Source of the DNA: an uncultured Draconibacterium sp.
GTDB taxonomy: Bacteria > Bacteroidota > Bacteroidia > Bacteroidales > Prolixibacteraceae
Direction of reading: 5' to 3'
NCBI RefSeq assembly: GCF_963676735.1
Contig: NZ_OY781464.1
Location: 2,947,001-3,011,000 of the forward strand
Length of the DNA stretch: 64,000 nucleotides
The notes under the pieces are model-generated. The model was not told the origin of the DNA. It did no database searches and saw only the letters and a list, made by a program, of their open reading frames with translations. Shown in pieces: positions 7,911 through 15,218 of this stretch (the stretch's first letter is position 1; each line of letters starts with the position of its first letter). Position numbers and translations under genes: made by a program.

Positions 7911-9587
7911 ATGCAGACAGAGCAAGAGTACAATTTTTCCTCCTTTATACACAACTCGGTAAAAAACTTTGGCAGCAATAAGGCACTTGGCTTTATTGAC
8001 GAAGAATATATTACTTATACCGAATTAGGTAAAAACATAAAAGCCGTACAGGCGTTTTTAAACCAACTTGGCCTAAAAAGCGGCGATAAAGTAATTATTT
8101 ACAGTCAGAATATGCCTAACTGGGGCATCGTGTATTTTGCGCTACAGTGCTCGGGAATAGTGGCCGTACCCGTTCTGCCCGAATTTAGTTCAGCCGAATT
8201 AGATAATGTAATAAAGCACTCGGAGTCGAAGGCATTATTCGTTTCTGAAAACCTACGCTACAAGCTTAACGAAGCTGATACCCAAAGCTTATCAGCTGTA
8301 ATTAAACTTGAAAACTTTGAGGTTTTGAGTGCCCAAAAAAGTAACGTTCATTTTAAAAAAGATGCCGATTGCACCATCAATTATATTCCGGATGAGAATG
8401 AAATGGCTGTTTTATTGTATACTTCCGGCACTACAGGTAACTCAAAAGGCGTAATGCTCTCGCAAAAAAACATAATAAGCAATGTTATACAATCGGGAGC
8501 TGTTCAGGAAATAAAAGAAGATTTTCGGTTTTTATCCGTTTTACCACTGTCGCACACTTACGAAAATACAATCGGCTTTCTATTGGCGATTTATAACGGA
8601 GCCAGCGTAACTTACCTGCGCAAACCACCAACAGCAAGCATTTTGCTTCCGGCCTTAAAATCGCTGCGGCCCGACATCATGCTAACCGTGCCCTTAATCA
8701 TCGAAAAAATATATAAAAACAGTATTTTACCGGGGATTAACAAAAAGGCGGCCACTCGCCTGATGCACCGGTTTGGCCCAACACGCAAACTTATTCATCG
8801 GCTTGCCGGAAAAAAACTGATGGAAACATTCGGAGGCCGTTTAAAGTTTTTTGGAATTGGCGGAGCCAAACTCGATGCTACCGTTGAACGTTTCTTGCGT
8901 AATGCCAAATTTCCCTATGCCATTGGTTACGGACTAACAGAAACGGCACCACTACTGGCGGGTTCAAACCCAACACAAACCCGCCTGCAGGCAATCGGTC
9001 CAAAGGTTATTAACTGCGAAGTAAAAATTAATAAGCCCAACCCGCTAACCGGCGAAGGCGAAATATGGGCCAAAGGGCCAAACGTAATGCTGGGTTATTA
9101 TAAAAACGAAGAAGAAACCCGCAAAGTACTTACAAAAGACGGGTGGTTTAAAACCGGCGACCTGGGTGTTTTTGATAAAGATGGATGGTTAAGCCACAAG
9201 GGAAGATTGAAAAACCTGATTGTTGGAGCAAATGGCGAAAACATATATCCTGAAGAAATTGAGTCAATCATTAACAACTTCAGACACGTAGTTGAATCGC
9301 TGGTTGTGCAAAAAAAAGGCAAACTGGTGGCCATGGTTCATTTTAACCGCGAAGAACTGGAGCAGCGCATCAGTGAAATGCGGGCAGGTGTTAGCACAAA
9401 AATCGACGAAAAAGTTGAAGTTATTTCGCAACGTGTTGATGAAACAATTGATGAGTTAAGGATAGAATTGCAACATTACATAAACGAGCGGGTTAACAAA
9501 TTCTCGCGGGTGCAATTGGTTATTGCACAACCGTCGCCTTTCCAGAAAACAGCAACACACAAAATTAAACGCTACTTGTATTATTAA
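7911..9587 (+). CDS. AMP-dependent long-chain fatty acid--CoA ligase family protein
   Basis: ANL-superfamily adenylating enzyme of 558 aa. The phosphate-binding P-loop is LLYTSGTTGNSKGVMLS (about residue 166), followed by YGLTETAPLL and the hinge region TGDLGVFDKDGW. The catalytic lysine is near the C-terminus in TATHKIKRYLYY. It resembles bacterial FadD/FAA1-like long-chain acyl-CoA synthetases, which activate free fatty acids with ATP and CoA at the inner face of the membrane. The gene is monocistronic by spacing (69 bp after queA, 83 bp before trpB). Chain-length preference cannot be read from sequence. Confidence 0.88.
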   Translation: MQTEQEYNFSSFIHNSVKNFGSNKALGFIDEEYITYTELGKNIKAVQAFLNQLGLKSGDKVIIYSQNMPNWGIVYFALQCSGIVAVPVLPEFSSAELDNVIKHSESKALFVSENLRYKLNEADTQSLSAVIKLENFEVLSAQKSNVHFKKDADCTINYIPDENEMAVLLYTSGTTGNSKGVMLSQKNIISNVIQSGAVQEIKEDFRFLSVLPLSHTYENTIGFLLAIYNGASVTYLRKPPTASILLPALKSLRPDIMLTVPLIIEKIYKNSILPGINKKAATRLMHRFGPTRKLIHRLAGKKLMETFGGRLKFFGIGGAKLDATVERFLRNAKFPYAIGYGLTETAPLLAGSNPTQTRLQAIGPKVINCEVKINKPNPLTGEGEIWAKGPNVMLGYYKNEEETRKVLTKDGWFKTGDLGVFDKDGWLSHKGRLKNLIVGANGENIYPEEIESIINNFRHVVESLVVQKKGKLVAMVHFNREELEQRISEMRAGVSTKIDEKVEVISQRVDETIDELRIELQHYINERVNKFSRVQLVIAQPSPFQKTATHKIKRYLYY

Positions 9588-9670
9588 TTTTCATTTTTAC
9601 CGATGAGTTGCTAAACCTTCCAATCAATAAAAAATCAGATTCAATTATATTTTAATAAAACAAAAAACTC

Positions 9671-10870
9671 ATGGCAGATTATTTTAAACAATATCCTGAC
9701 CAACAAGGATTTTATAAAGAATACGGAGGTTCTTTTATTCCTCCGCAGTTACAAACCGAAATGGCTAAGATTACCAAGGCTTACCATTCTATTAGCAAAT
9801 CGCACAATTTTATTTCCGAGTTACGCAGCATTCGAAAACATTTTCAGGGCCGTCCTACACCCGTTTATTTTTGCGAGAACTTATCGTCAAAATACGGTGG
9901 CCGCATTTACATGAAACGCGAAGACCTGAACCACTCGGGCGCGCACAAATTAAACCACTGCATGGGTGAGGCCTTGCTGGCCAAACACCTGGGCAAAAAA
10001 CGACTGATTGCAGAAACCGGTGCCGGACAACACGGTGTAGCCCTGGCAACTGCAGCAGCTTATTTTGGTTTGGAGTGCGAAATACACATGGGTGAGGTTG
10101 ATATTGCCAAAGAACACCCCAATGTGGTTCGGATGAAAATATTAGGCGCCGAAGTTGTGCCGGTTAGCCACGGATTAAAGACACTGAAAGAAGCCGTTGA
10201 TTCGGCGTTTGAATCGTACCTGAAAGACCCGGTTAACACCATTTACTGCATAGGGTCGGTGGTTGGGCCGCACCCCTTTCCAATGATGGTTCGCGATTTT
10301 CAGCGCGTGGTAGGAATTGAAGCCCAGGAGCAGTTCTTCGAAATGACCGGTGAAAACCCCGATCACGTAGTAGCTTGTGTAGGCGGTGGAAGTAACGCCA
10401 TGGGCATGTTCTCAGGCTTCCTCGATATTGAAGAAACCGAATTGCACGGTGTTGAACCGGGAGGTGTTGGAACAAAACTGGGCGAGCATGCCAGTACCAT
10501 TACTTACGGAACACCCGGCGTTATCCACGGTTTTAAATGCTATACCCTGCAAGACGAAAACGGCGACCCCGCACCGGTTTATTCAGTAGCCAGTGGCTTA
10601 GACTATCCCGGCGTTGGACCGGAGCACAGTATGTTAAAAGATATGGGTAAAGTAACCTATGGTGTTGCCGATGATAAAGAAACCATTGATGCCTTTTACG
10701 AACTGAGTCGTTTGGAAGGAATAATACCTGCATTGGAAAGTGCCCATGCGGTTGCCTACGCGTTAAAACTTGCGAAAAACAACCAGGAAAAATCAATTTT
10801 GGTAAACCTCAGCGGTCGTGGCGATAAAGACATCGACTTTGTAGTTGAAAAATACGGTTTACCTGAATAG
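9671..10870 (+). CDS. trpB: Tryptophan synthase beta chain (TrpB)
   Basis: PLP enzyme joining indole and serine to make tryptophan. The Schiff-base lysine is K93 in HSGAHKLNH, and the phosphate-binding loop is GGGSNAMG (near residue 240). At 399 aa with the GRPTPVYFCENLS N-terminal block it is a TrpB1-type chain, the form that normally pairs with TrpA. No trpA, trpC or trpD lies in the window, so it is an orphan copy away from any trp operon here. A strong terminator follows. It may be the only TrpB or a second indole-salvage copy. Confidence 0.93.
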   Translation: MADYFKQYPDQQGFYKEYGGSFIPPQLQTEMAKITKAYHSISKSHNFISELRSIRKHFQGRPTPVYFCENLSSKYGGRIYMKREDLNHSGAHKLNHCMGEALLAKHLGKKRLIAETGAGQHGVALATAAAYFGLECEIHMGEVDIAKEHPNVVRMKILGAEVVPVSHGLKTLKEAVDSAFESYLKDPVNTIYCIGSVVGPHPFPMMVRDFQRVVGIEAQEQFFEMTGENPDHVVACVGGGSNAMGMFSGFLDIEETELHGVEPGGVGTKLGEHASTITYGTPGVIHGFKCYTLQDENGDPAPVYSVASGLDYPGVGPEHSMLKDMGKVTYGVADDKETIDAFYELSRLEGIIPALESAHAVAYALKLAKNNQEKSILVNLSGRGDKDIDFVVEKYGLPE

Positions 10871-10890
10871 ATAACCTGTTTCATAACTTT

Positions 10891-10925
10891 AAAAAAGTCT
10901 GGTTTTGAAAACCAGACTTTTTTTT
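10891..10925 (+). terminator. Terminator after trpB
   Basis: AGTCTGGTTTT / AAAACCAGACT hairpin flanked by A6 upstream and T8 downstream, 20 bp after the trpB stop. The symmetric A/T flanks would let it work on both strands. Confidence 0.88.
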
Positions 10926-11038
10926 CGACAATTAACAAATACTAAATCCCAATAATAACATAATGTTAGCTGTATTAATTTAAAACTAAGTCCACACACC
11001 CTTATTATTCGCTTAACATCCAAAATCAATTATTTGTC

Positions 11039-11046
11039 TACGTTTG
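11039..11046 (+). promoter_or_regulatory. -7 promoter element of the ABC-F gene
   Basis: TACGTTTG matches TAnnTTTG, 45 bp before the ATG at 11092. Confidence 0.5.
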
Positions 11047-11091
11047 CACTCCCTTTGAAAAAAGGGTAAAAATTGAAAACAAATTTAGACA

Positions 11092-12708
11092 ATGATTACA
11101 GTATCGAATTTAAGAATACAGTTTGGCAAACGCATACTATTTCAGGACGTTAACATGAAATTTACGGCCGGAAACTGTTATGGCGTTATTGGAGCAAACG
11201 GAGCAGGAAAATCAACATTTTTAAAAGCAATATCGGGGCAAATTGATGCTACGGCAGGGCATATCTCGCTTGAACCAGGCGAGCGCCTGTCGGTTCTTAG
11301 CCAGGACCACTTTGCTTTTGATGAGTTCTCGGTGCTAGATACTGTGATGAAGGGACATGCCGAGCTTTGGGACTTGATGAAAGAAAAAGATGCGCTTTAC
11401 ATGAAACCTGATTTTTCGGAAGCCGACGGAATTTTAGCCGGCGAGCTGGAAGAAAAATTTGGCGATATGGGCGGATGGAATGCCGAAAGCGATGCAGCTA
11501 CTCTGTTGAGCAACCTTGGAATAAAAGAAGAGTACCACTACACACTGATGAAAGACATGAGCGGGAACCAAAAGGTTCGTGTTTTGTTAGCGCAGGCTTT
11601 ATTCGGAAACCCCGACAATCTGCTGCTCGATGAACCTACCAACGACCTCGACCTGGAAACCGTTGTTTGGCTCGAGAATTACCTGGCTAACTACGAAAAC
11701 ACGGTTTTGGTAGTATCGCACGACCGCCACTTCCTCGATGCCATATCTACCCACACCATCGACATTGATTATAACGATATAAAAATGTTTGCCGGAAACT
11801 ACAGTTTCTGGTATCAGAGTAGCCAACTGGCACTGCGTCAACAGCAGGCTCAAAACAAAAAAGCCGAGGAGAAGAAAAAAGAATTGCAGGAGTTTATTTC
11901 TCGATTTAGTGCCAACGTCGCTAAATCGAAACAAACTACCAGCCGTAAAAAAATGCTCGAAAAACTGAATGTTGATGAGATCCAACCGTCAACAAGAAAG
12001 TACCCTGGAATTATTTTTACTCCCGAGCGCGAGGCCGGAGACCGTATTTTGGATGTAGAAAACCTGAGTGCCAGCATTGAAGGAACCACACTTTTTAAAG
12101 ACGTGGAATTTTCGGCGCAAAAAGGAGAAAAAATTGTATTCCTGTCGCGCGACCACCGTGCAATGACTGCCTTTTTCGAAATCATTAATGGGAAACGTGA
12201 AGCCGACTCAGGAAGCTACCAGTGGGGACAAACCATTACATCAGCTTATCTGCCATTAGACAACTCGGAATTTTTCAATAGCGACATGACCCTGTTCGAC
12301 TGGTTGTGCCAGTTTACTACTGATACTACCGAAATTTATATTCGTGGTTACCTTGGCCGAATGTTGTTTGCCGGCGACGAGATATACAAAAAAGTAAACG
12401 TACTTTCGGGAGGCGAGAAAATGCGCTGTATGATTGCAAAAATGCAGTTACTCGACGCCAACGCATTAATTCTGGATACGCCAACCAACCACCTCGACCT
12501 GGAATCGATTCAGGCTTTTAACAATAACCTGATAAAATATCCGGGCAACGTTTTCATGTCATCGCACGACCATGAGTTTATCTCATCGGTGTGTAACCGT
12601 ATTATTGAGCTAACACCCAATGGCATAATCGACAAACTAATGCCCTACGACGAATATATTGAAGACGATAAAATTCATGACCTGCGCGAAAAACTTTATG
12701 CAGTTTAA
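11092..12708 (+). CDS. ABC-F family ATPase with degenerate second nucleotide-binding domain
   Basis: Cytosolic tandem ABC ATPase (538 aa) without membrane segments, of the ABC-F class that acts on ribosomes. Domain 1 has Walker A GANGAGKS (34-41), a signature MSGNQKVR and Walker B LLLDEPTNDLD. A lysine-rich linker (about 245-300: KKAEEKKKELQEF, TTSRKKMLEKL) forms the interdomain arm. Domain 2 keeps the signature LSGGEKMRCMIAKM. However, the Walker A position reads FLSRDHRAMTAFFE (near residue 350) with no GxxGxGKS/T. Walker B reads LILDTPTNHLD, with Thr463 where the catalytic Glu is expected. Overall it is closest in build to YbiT-type proteins. Domain 2 probably cannot hydrolyse ATP in the usual way. 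Confidence 0.88.
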   Translation: MITVSNLRIQFGKRILFQDVNMKFTAGNCYGVIGANGAGKSTFLKAISGQIDATAGHISLEPGERLSVLSQDHFAFDEFSVLDTVMKGHAELWDLMKEKDALYMKPDFSEADGILAGELEEKFGDMGGWNAESDAATLLSNLGIKEEYHYTLMKDMSGNQKVRVLLAQALFGNPDNLLLDEPTNDLDLETVVWLENYLANYENTVLVVSHDRHFLDAISTHTIDIDYNDIKMFAGNYSFWYQSSQLALRQQQAQNKKAEEKKKELQEFISRFSANVAKSKQTTSRKKMLEKLNVDEIQPSTRKYPGIIFTPEREAGDRILDVENLSASIEGTTLFKDVEFSAQKGEKIVFLSRDHRAMTAFFEIINGKREADSGSYQWGQTITSAYLPLDNSEFFNSDMTLFDWLCQFTTDTTEIYIRGYLGRMLFAGDEIYKKVNVLSGGEKMRCMIAKMQLLDANALILDTPTNHLDLESIQAFNNNLIKYPGNVFMSSHDHEFISSVCNRIIELTPNGIIDKLMPYDEYIEDDKIHDLREKLYAV

Positions 12709-12772
12709 GCCAACTGATAAATGCAAACCTCCGAAAATTATAAAGGCGTTTTAAAACCACAATTATCACGAT

Positions 12773-12967
12773 ATGAATACGCAACGAAAAAACATTAAAC
12801 TTAACGCCCAGGTTGAGATTGTAAAAAAACAACACCAACAATCAGGCGAATTAACAAGTGGCACTGTTCAAAAGATTTTAACCAAATCGGCCATACATCC
12901 ACACGGCATAAAAGTAATGCTAAAAAGTGGCGAAGTGGGCCGTGTTAAAACAATCATTTCAACTTGA
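12773..12967 (+). CDS. ywbE: YwbE family protein (DUF2196)
   Basis: A 64-aa basic protein beginning NTQRKNIKLNAQVEIV and containing the family core SGELTSGTVQKILTKSAIHPHGIKVMLKSGEVGRVK. YwbE-like proteins are widespread single small beta-barrel domains of unknown function, and this one is full length. It lies 64 bp after the ABC-F gene on the same strand and may share its transcript. A hairpin follows its stop codon. The family assignment is confident; no molecular role is known. Confidence 0.88.
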   Translation: MNTQRKNIKLNAQVEIVKKQHQQSGELTSGTVQKILTKSAIHPHGIKVMLKSGEVGRVKTIIST

Positions 12968-12970
12968 TTT

Positions 12971-13005
12971 TTTACCGGGAGTTCATCTGCTAAACTCCCG
13001 GTAAA
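12971..13005 (+). terminator. Putative terminator after ywbE
   Basis: TTTACCGGGAGTT pairs perfectly with AACTCCCGGTAAA across a 9-nt loop. A T-run precedes the stem, but the 3' side lacks a clear T-run, so termination efficiency is uncertain. Confidence 0.6.
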
Positions 13006-13220
13006 ACCAGCACTTACAAATTATTACAAACACCTGACTTTCAGTTAAAAATCAAAACCCACACACCCACATAGGTTCAAATCCCAAACAGAACAAACTT
13101 AACCAATTGACTATCTGGGCGTTACAAACACAACACATTATTAACACAAATTTATTAAAGATTTAATTCTCTATTGCAACATATGCACTCTAACTAATAG
13201 AACACAATAAACCACCTATT

Positions 13221-13251
13221 AACTCCTGTGTATCTATTACTTACACGAGTT
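13221..13251 (+). promoter_or_regulatory. Inverted repeat upstream of the carboxyltransferase operon
   Basis: AACTC-ct-GTGTA (13221-13232) pairs with TACACGAGTT (13242-13251), with a 2-nt bulge and a 9-nt loop. It lies about 115 bp before the candidate -7 element, so it may be an operator rather than a leader hairpin. Confidence 0.35.
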
Positions 13252-13365
13252 TGAAATTTTAGAACTACAAAACTGTCTTATAAATAATTTTTCTATATAA
13301 AGAATTTTTTCGCTATTAATTACCATTTCTGCCTTAAATCATGTAAATGGTATTGCTTTTGAGAT

Positions 13366-13373
13366 TATTTTTG
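13366..13373 (+). promoter_or_regulatory. -7 promoter element of the carboxyltransferase operon
   Basis: TATTTTTG matches TAnnTTTG, 45 bp before the ATG at 13419. There is no TTG at ideal -33 spacing. Confidence 0.45.
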
Positions 13374-13418
13374 TATCGGAATTGACAGTATTAATGGTTT
13401 TGCACAGTACTTGATGAG

Positions 13419-14975
13419 ATGAAAGTATCAGAAAAAATAGAGTTACTTAAGAAAAAACGCGAAGAGATCCGGAAAATGGGTGGAGAAAAGCGCGTTGAGA
13501 AACAACACGAGAAAGGAAAACTAACCGCTCGAGAACGTTTGAACCTGCTTTTTGATGAAGACAGCTTCAGAGAAGTAGACATGTTTGTTGAACACCGTTC
13601 GGTGAACTTTGGACTTGAAAAGGTAGATATTCCTTCGGACGGAGTGATTGTTGGCCATGGTTTGGTAAACGGAAGACCGGTATTTGCCTACTCGCAGGAC
13701 TTTACCTCGCGCGGTGGTTCGCTGGGCGAGATGCATGCAGCAAAAATCTGCAAAATAATGGACCTCGCGGTAAAAGCCGGAGCACCCGTGGTAGGCTTAA
13801 ACGACTCGGGTGGTGCCCGTGTGGAAGAAGGCGTGGATGCACTTAAAGGCTACGGCGAAATTTTTATGCGCAACTCGCGTGCATCGGGTGTAATTCCACA
13901 AATTTCGGCCATTATGGGGCCTTGTGCCGGTGGTGCCGTGTACTCTCCTGCAATGACTGATTTTGTTTTTATGGTAAAAAAGCAAAGCCATATGTTTATT
14001 ACCAGTCCTTATGTTATTAAAACCGTTACCGGCGAAGAAACCACTTTTGAAGAACTGGGTGGCGCCATGGTACACAATACAAAAAGCGGTAATGCGCACT
14101 TTGCCTGCGAAAGCGACGAAGACACCATTGAAGCCATTAAAGAATTATTGGAATTTTTGCCAAACAATAACCTCGAAGAGGCGCCAAAAGTACCAATGGG
14201 CGACGACCCTGCCCGTTTGTGCGAAGAACTGGATACTGTTATTCCCGATGATTCGAAAATACCTTACAACATGGTTGGCATTATCGAGTCGGTGCTTGAT
14301 AATGGCGAATTTATGCAGGTACACGAGCATTATGCCGAAAATGCCATTGTTGGTTTTGGCCACCTGAACAACCGTTCGGTAGGTATTATTGCCAACCAGC
14401 CTATGATACAAGCCGGATGCCTTGACATTGACGCCTCTGACAAAATAAGCCGTTTTGTGCGCACCTGCGATGCCTACAATATTCCAATGATCACCTTTGT
14501 GGATGTTCCCGGGTACCTTCCCGGCGTTCAGCAGGAATGGGACGGGATAATCCGACACGGTGCCAAACTGCTGTGGTCGTATGCCGAAGCTACCGTGCCG
14601 AAATTTACGGTGGTTACACGTAAAGATTACGGAGGCGCATACCTGGCCATGTGTTCCAAACCACTGGGAGCCGATTTGGTATTTGCGTGGCCATCAGCTG
14701 AAATTGCAGTAATGGGAGCCAAAGGTGCTGTTGAAGTAATTTCAACCTACCGCAAACAAATTGCAGAAGCCGAAAACAAAGCAGAAATGACTCAGGCAAA
14801 AATTCAGGAGTACGAAGAAGCTTTCAACATTCCGTATTTAGCGGCAAAACGCGGCTACATCGATGATGTAATCCTGCCAAGCGAAACAAGAATGCGTTTG
14901 ATTGATGCCCTGGAAGTTATGTCGACCAAAACAGAGATTTTACCACCAAAAAAACACGGAAATATTCCACTCTAA
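13419..14975 (+). CDS. mmdA: Acyl-CoA carboxylase/transcarboxylase carboxyltransferase subunit (MmdA/PccB family)
   Basis: Biotin-dependent carboxyltransferase of 518 aa, of the methylmalonyl-CoA decarboxylase alpha / propionyl-CoA carboxylase beta / transcarboxylase 12S family. It moves CO2 between an acyl-CoA (propionyl-CoA/methylmalonyl-CoA) and carboxybiotin. Two crotonase-fold halves are visible, with oxyanion-hole segments NDSGGARVEEG, GPCAGGAVYSPA and DYGGAYLAM. The N-terminal KGKLTARERLNLLFDEDSF block is diagnostic. The next genes encode a 62-aa protein and a biotin-bearing pyruvate/oxaloacetate carboxyltransferase. No biotin carboxylase or OadB sodium pump lies nearby, which favours a transcarboxylase role. 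Confidence 0.92.
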   Translation: MKVSEKIELLKKKREEIRKMGGEKRVEKQHEKGKLTARERLNLLFDEDSFREVDMFVEHRSVNFGLEKVDIPSDGVIVGHGLVNGRPVFAYSQDFTSRGGSLGEMHAAKICKIMDLAVKAGAPVVGLNDSGGARVEEGVDALKGYGEIFMRNSRASGVIPQISAIMGPCAGGAVYSPAMTDFVFMVKKQSHMFITSPYVIKTVTGEETTFEELGGAMVHNTKSGNAHFACESDEDTIEAIKELLEFLPNNNLEEAPKVPMGDDPARLCEELDTVIPDDSKIPYNMVGIIESVLDNGEFMQVHEHYAENAIVGFGHLNNRSVGIIANQPMIQAGCLDIDASDKISRFVRTCDAYNIPMITFVDVPGYLPGVQQEWDGIIRHGAKLLWSYAEATVPKFTVVTRKDYGGAYLAMCSKPLGADLVFAWPSAEIAVMGAKGAVEVISTYRKQIAEAENKAEMTQAKIQEYEEAFNIPYLAAKRGYIDDVILPSETRMRLIDALEVMSTKTEILPPKKHGNIPL

Positions 14976-14987
14976 AATTTTTTGATT

Positions 14988-15176
14988 ATGACAGCACGAG
15001 AAAAGAAAAGAAAAGCTGCTATGATTGCCGTTGCCTATTACCTGGAACAGGAAGCAGCCAAAAACAAATTGGAAGTAAAAGACTACAGTGCCTGGGTAAG
15101 TTCGGGCAAAGAAGTAATTATGGACAACCGCAATATGGTTCAGCGCCGCGGCCGTGCATTACGAAAACGTGCCTAG
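14988..15176 (+). CDS. Small basic protein in the carboxyltransferase operon, possibly an OadG-tail-like subunit
   Basis: A 62-aa protein starting at the ATG at 14988; an in-frame TTG at 14982 only adds two residues. It has a helical N-terminal half (AREKKRKAAMIAVAYYLEQEAAKNK) and a basic tail (MVQRRGRALRKRA). Position between the two carboxyltransferase genes, and faint resemblance to the cytosolic end of sodium-pump decarboxylase gamma/delta subunits (an AAxIAxAYYL-type helix, then a Trp/Ser-containing tail), suggest an assembly subunit. It lacks the gamma subunit's membrane helix. Function is inferred from context only; it is 12 bp from mmdA and 42 bp from the next gene. Confidence 0.7.
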   Translation: MTAREKKRKAAMIAVAYYLEQEAAKNKLEVKDYSAWVSSGKEVIMDNRNMVQRRGRALRKRA

Positions 15177-15218
15177 TTTTTTACACAACTACAAATAACC
15201 GAAAAAAGAAACAAAGAG

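Larger units (their letters stand above)
12968..13418. other. Gene-free 450-bp region before the carboxyltransferase operon
   Basis: AT-rich spacer with no plausible gene on either strand. It contains the hairpin after ywbE (12971-13005), an inverted repeat at 13221-13251, and a TATTTTTG element at 13366-13373. A GGTTCAAATCC string at 13075 resembles a tRNA T-loop, but no tRNA arms surround it. Confidence 0.6.

Noticed and set aside
13060..13100. Possible tRNA (GGTTCAAATCC string)
   Set aside because: The flanking bases do not pair as a T-stem, and no anticodon or acceptor arm can be built around it.
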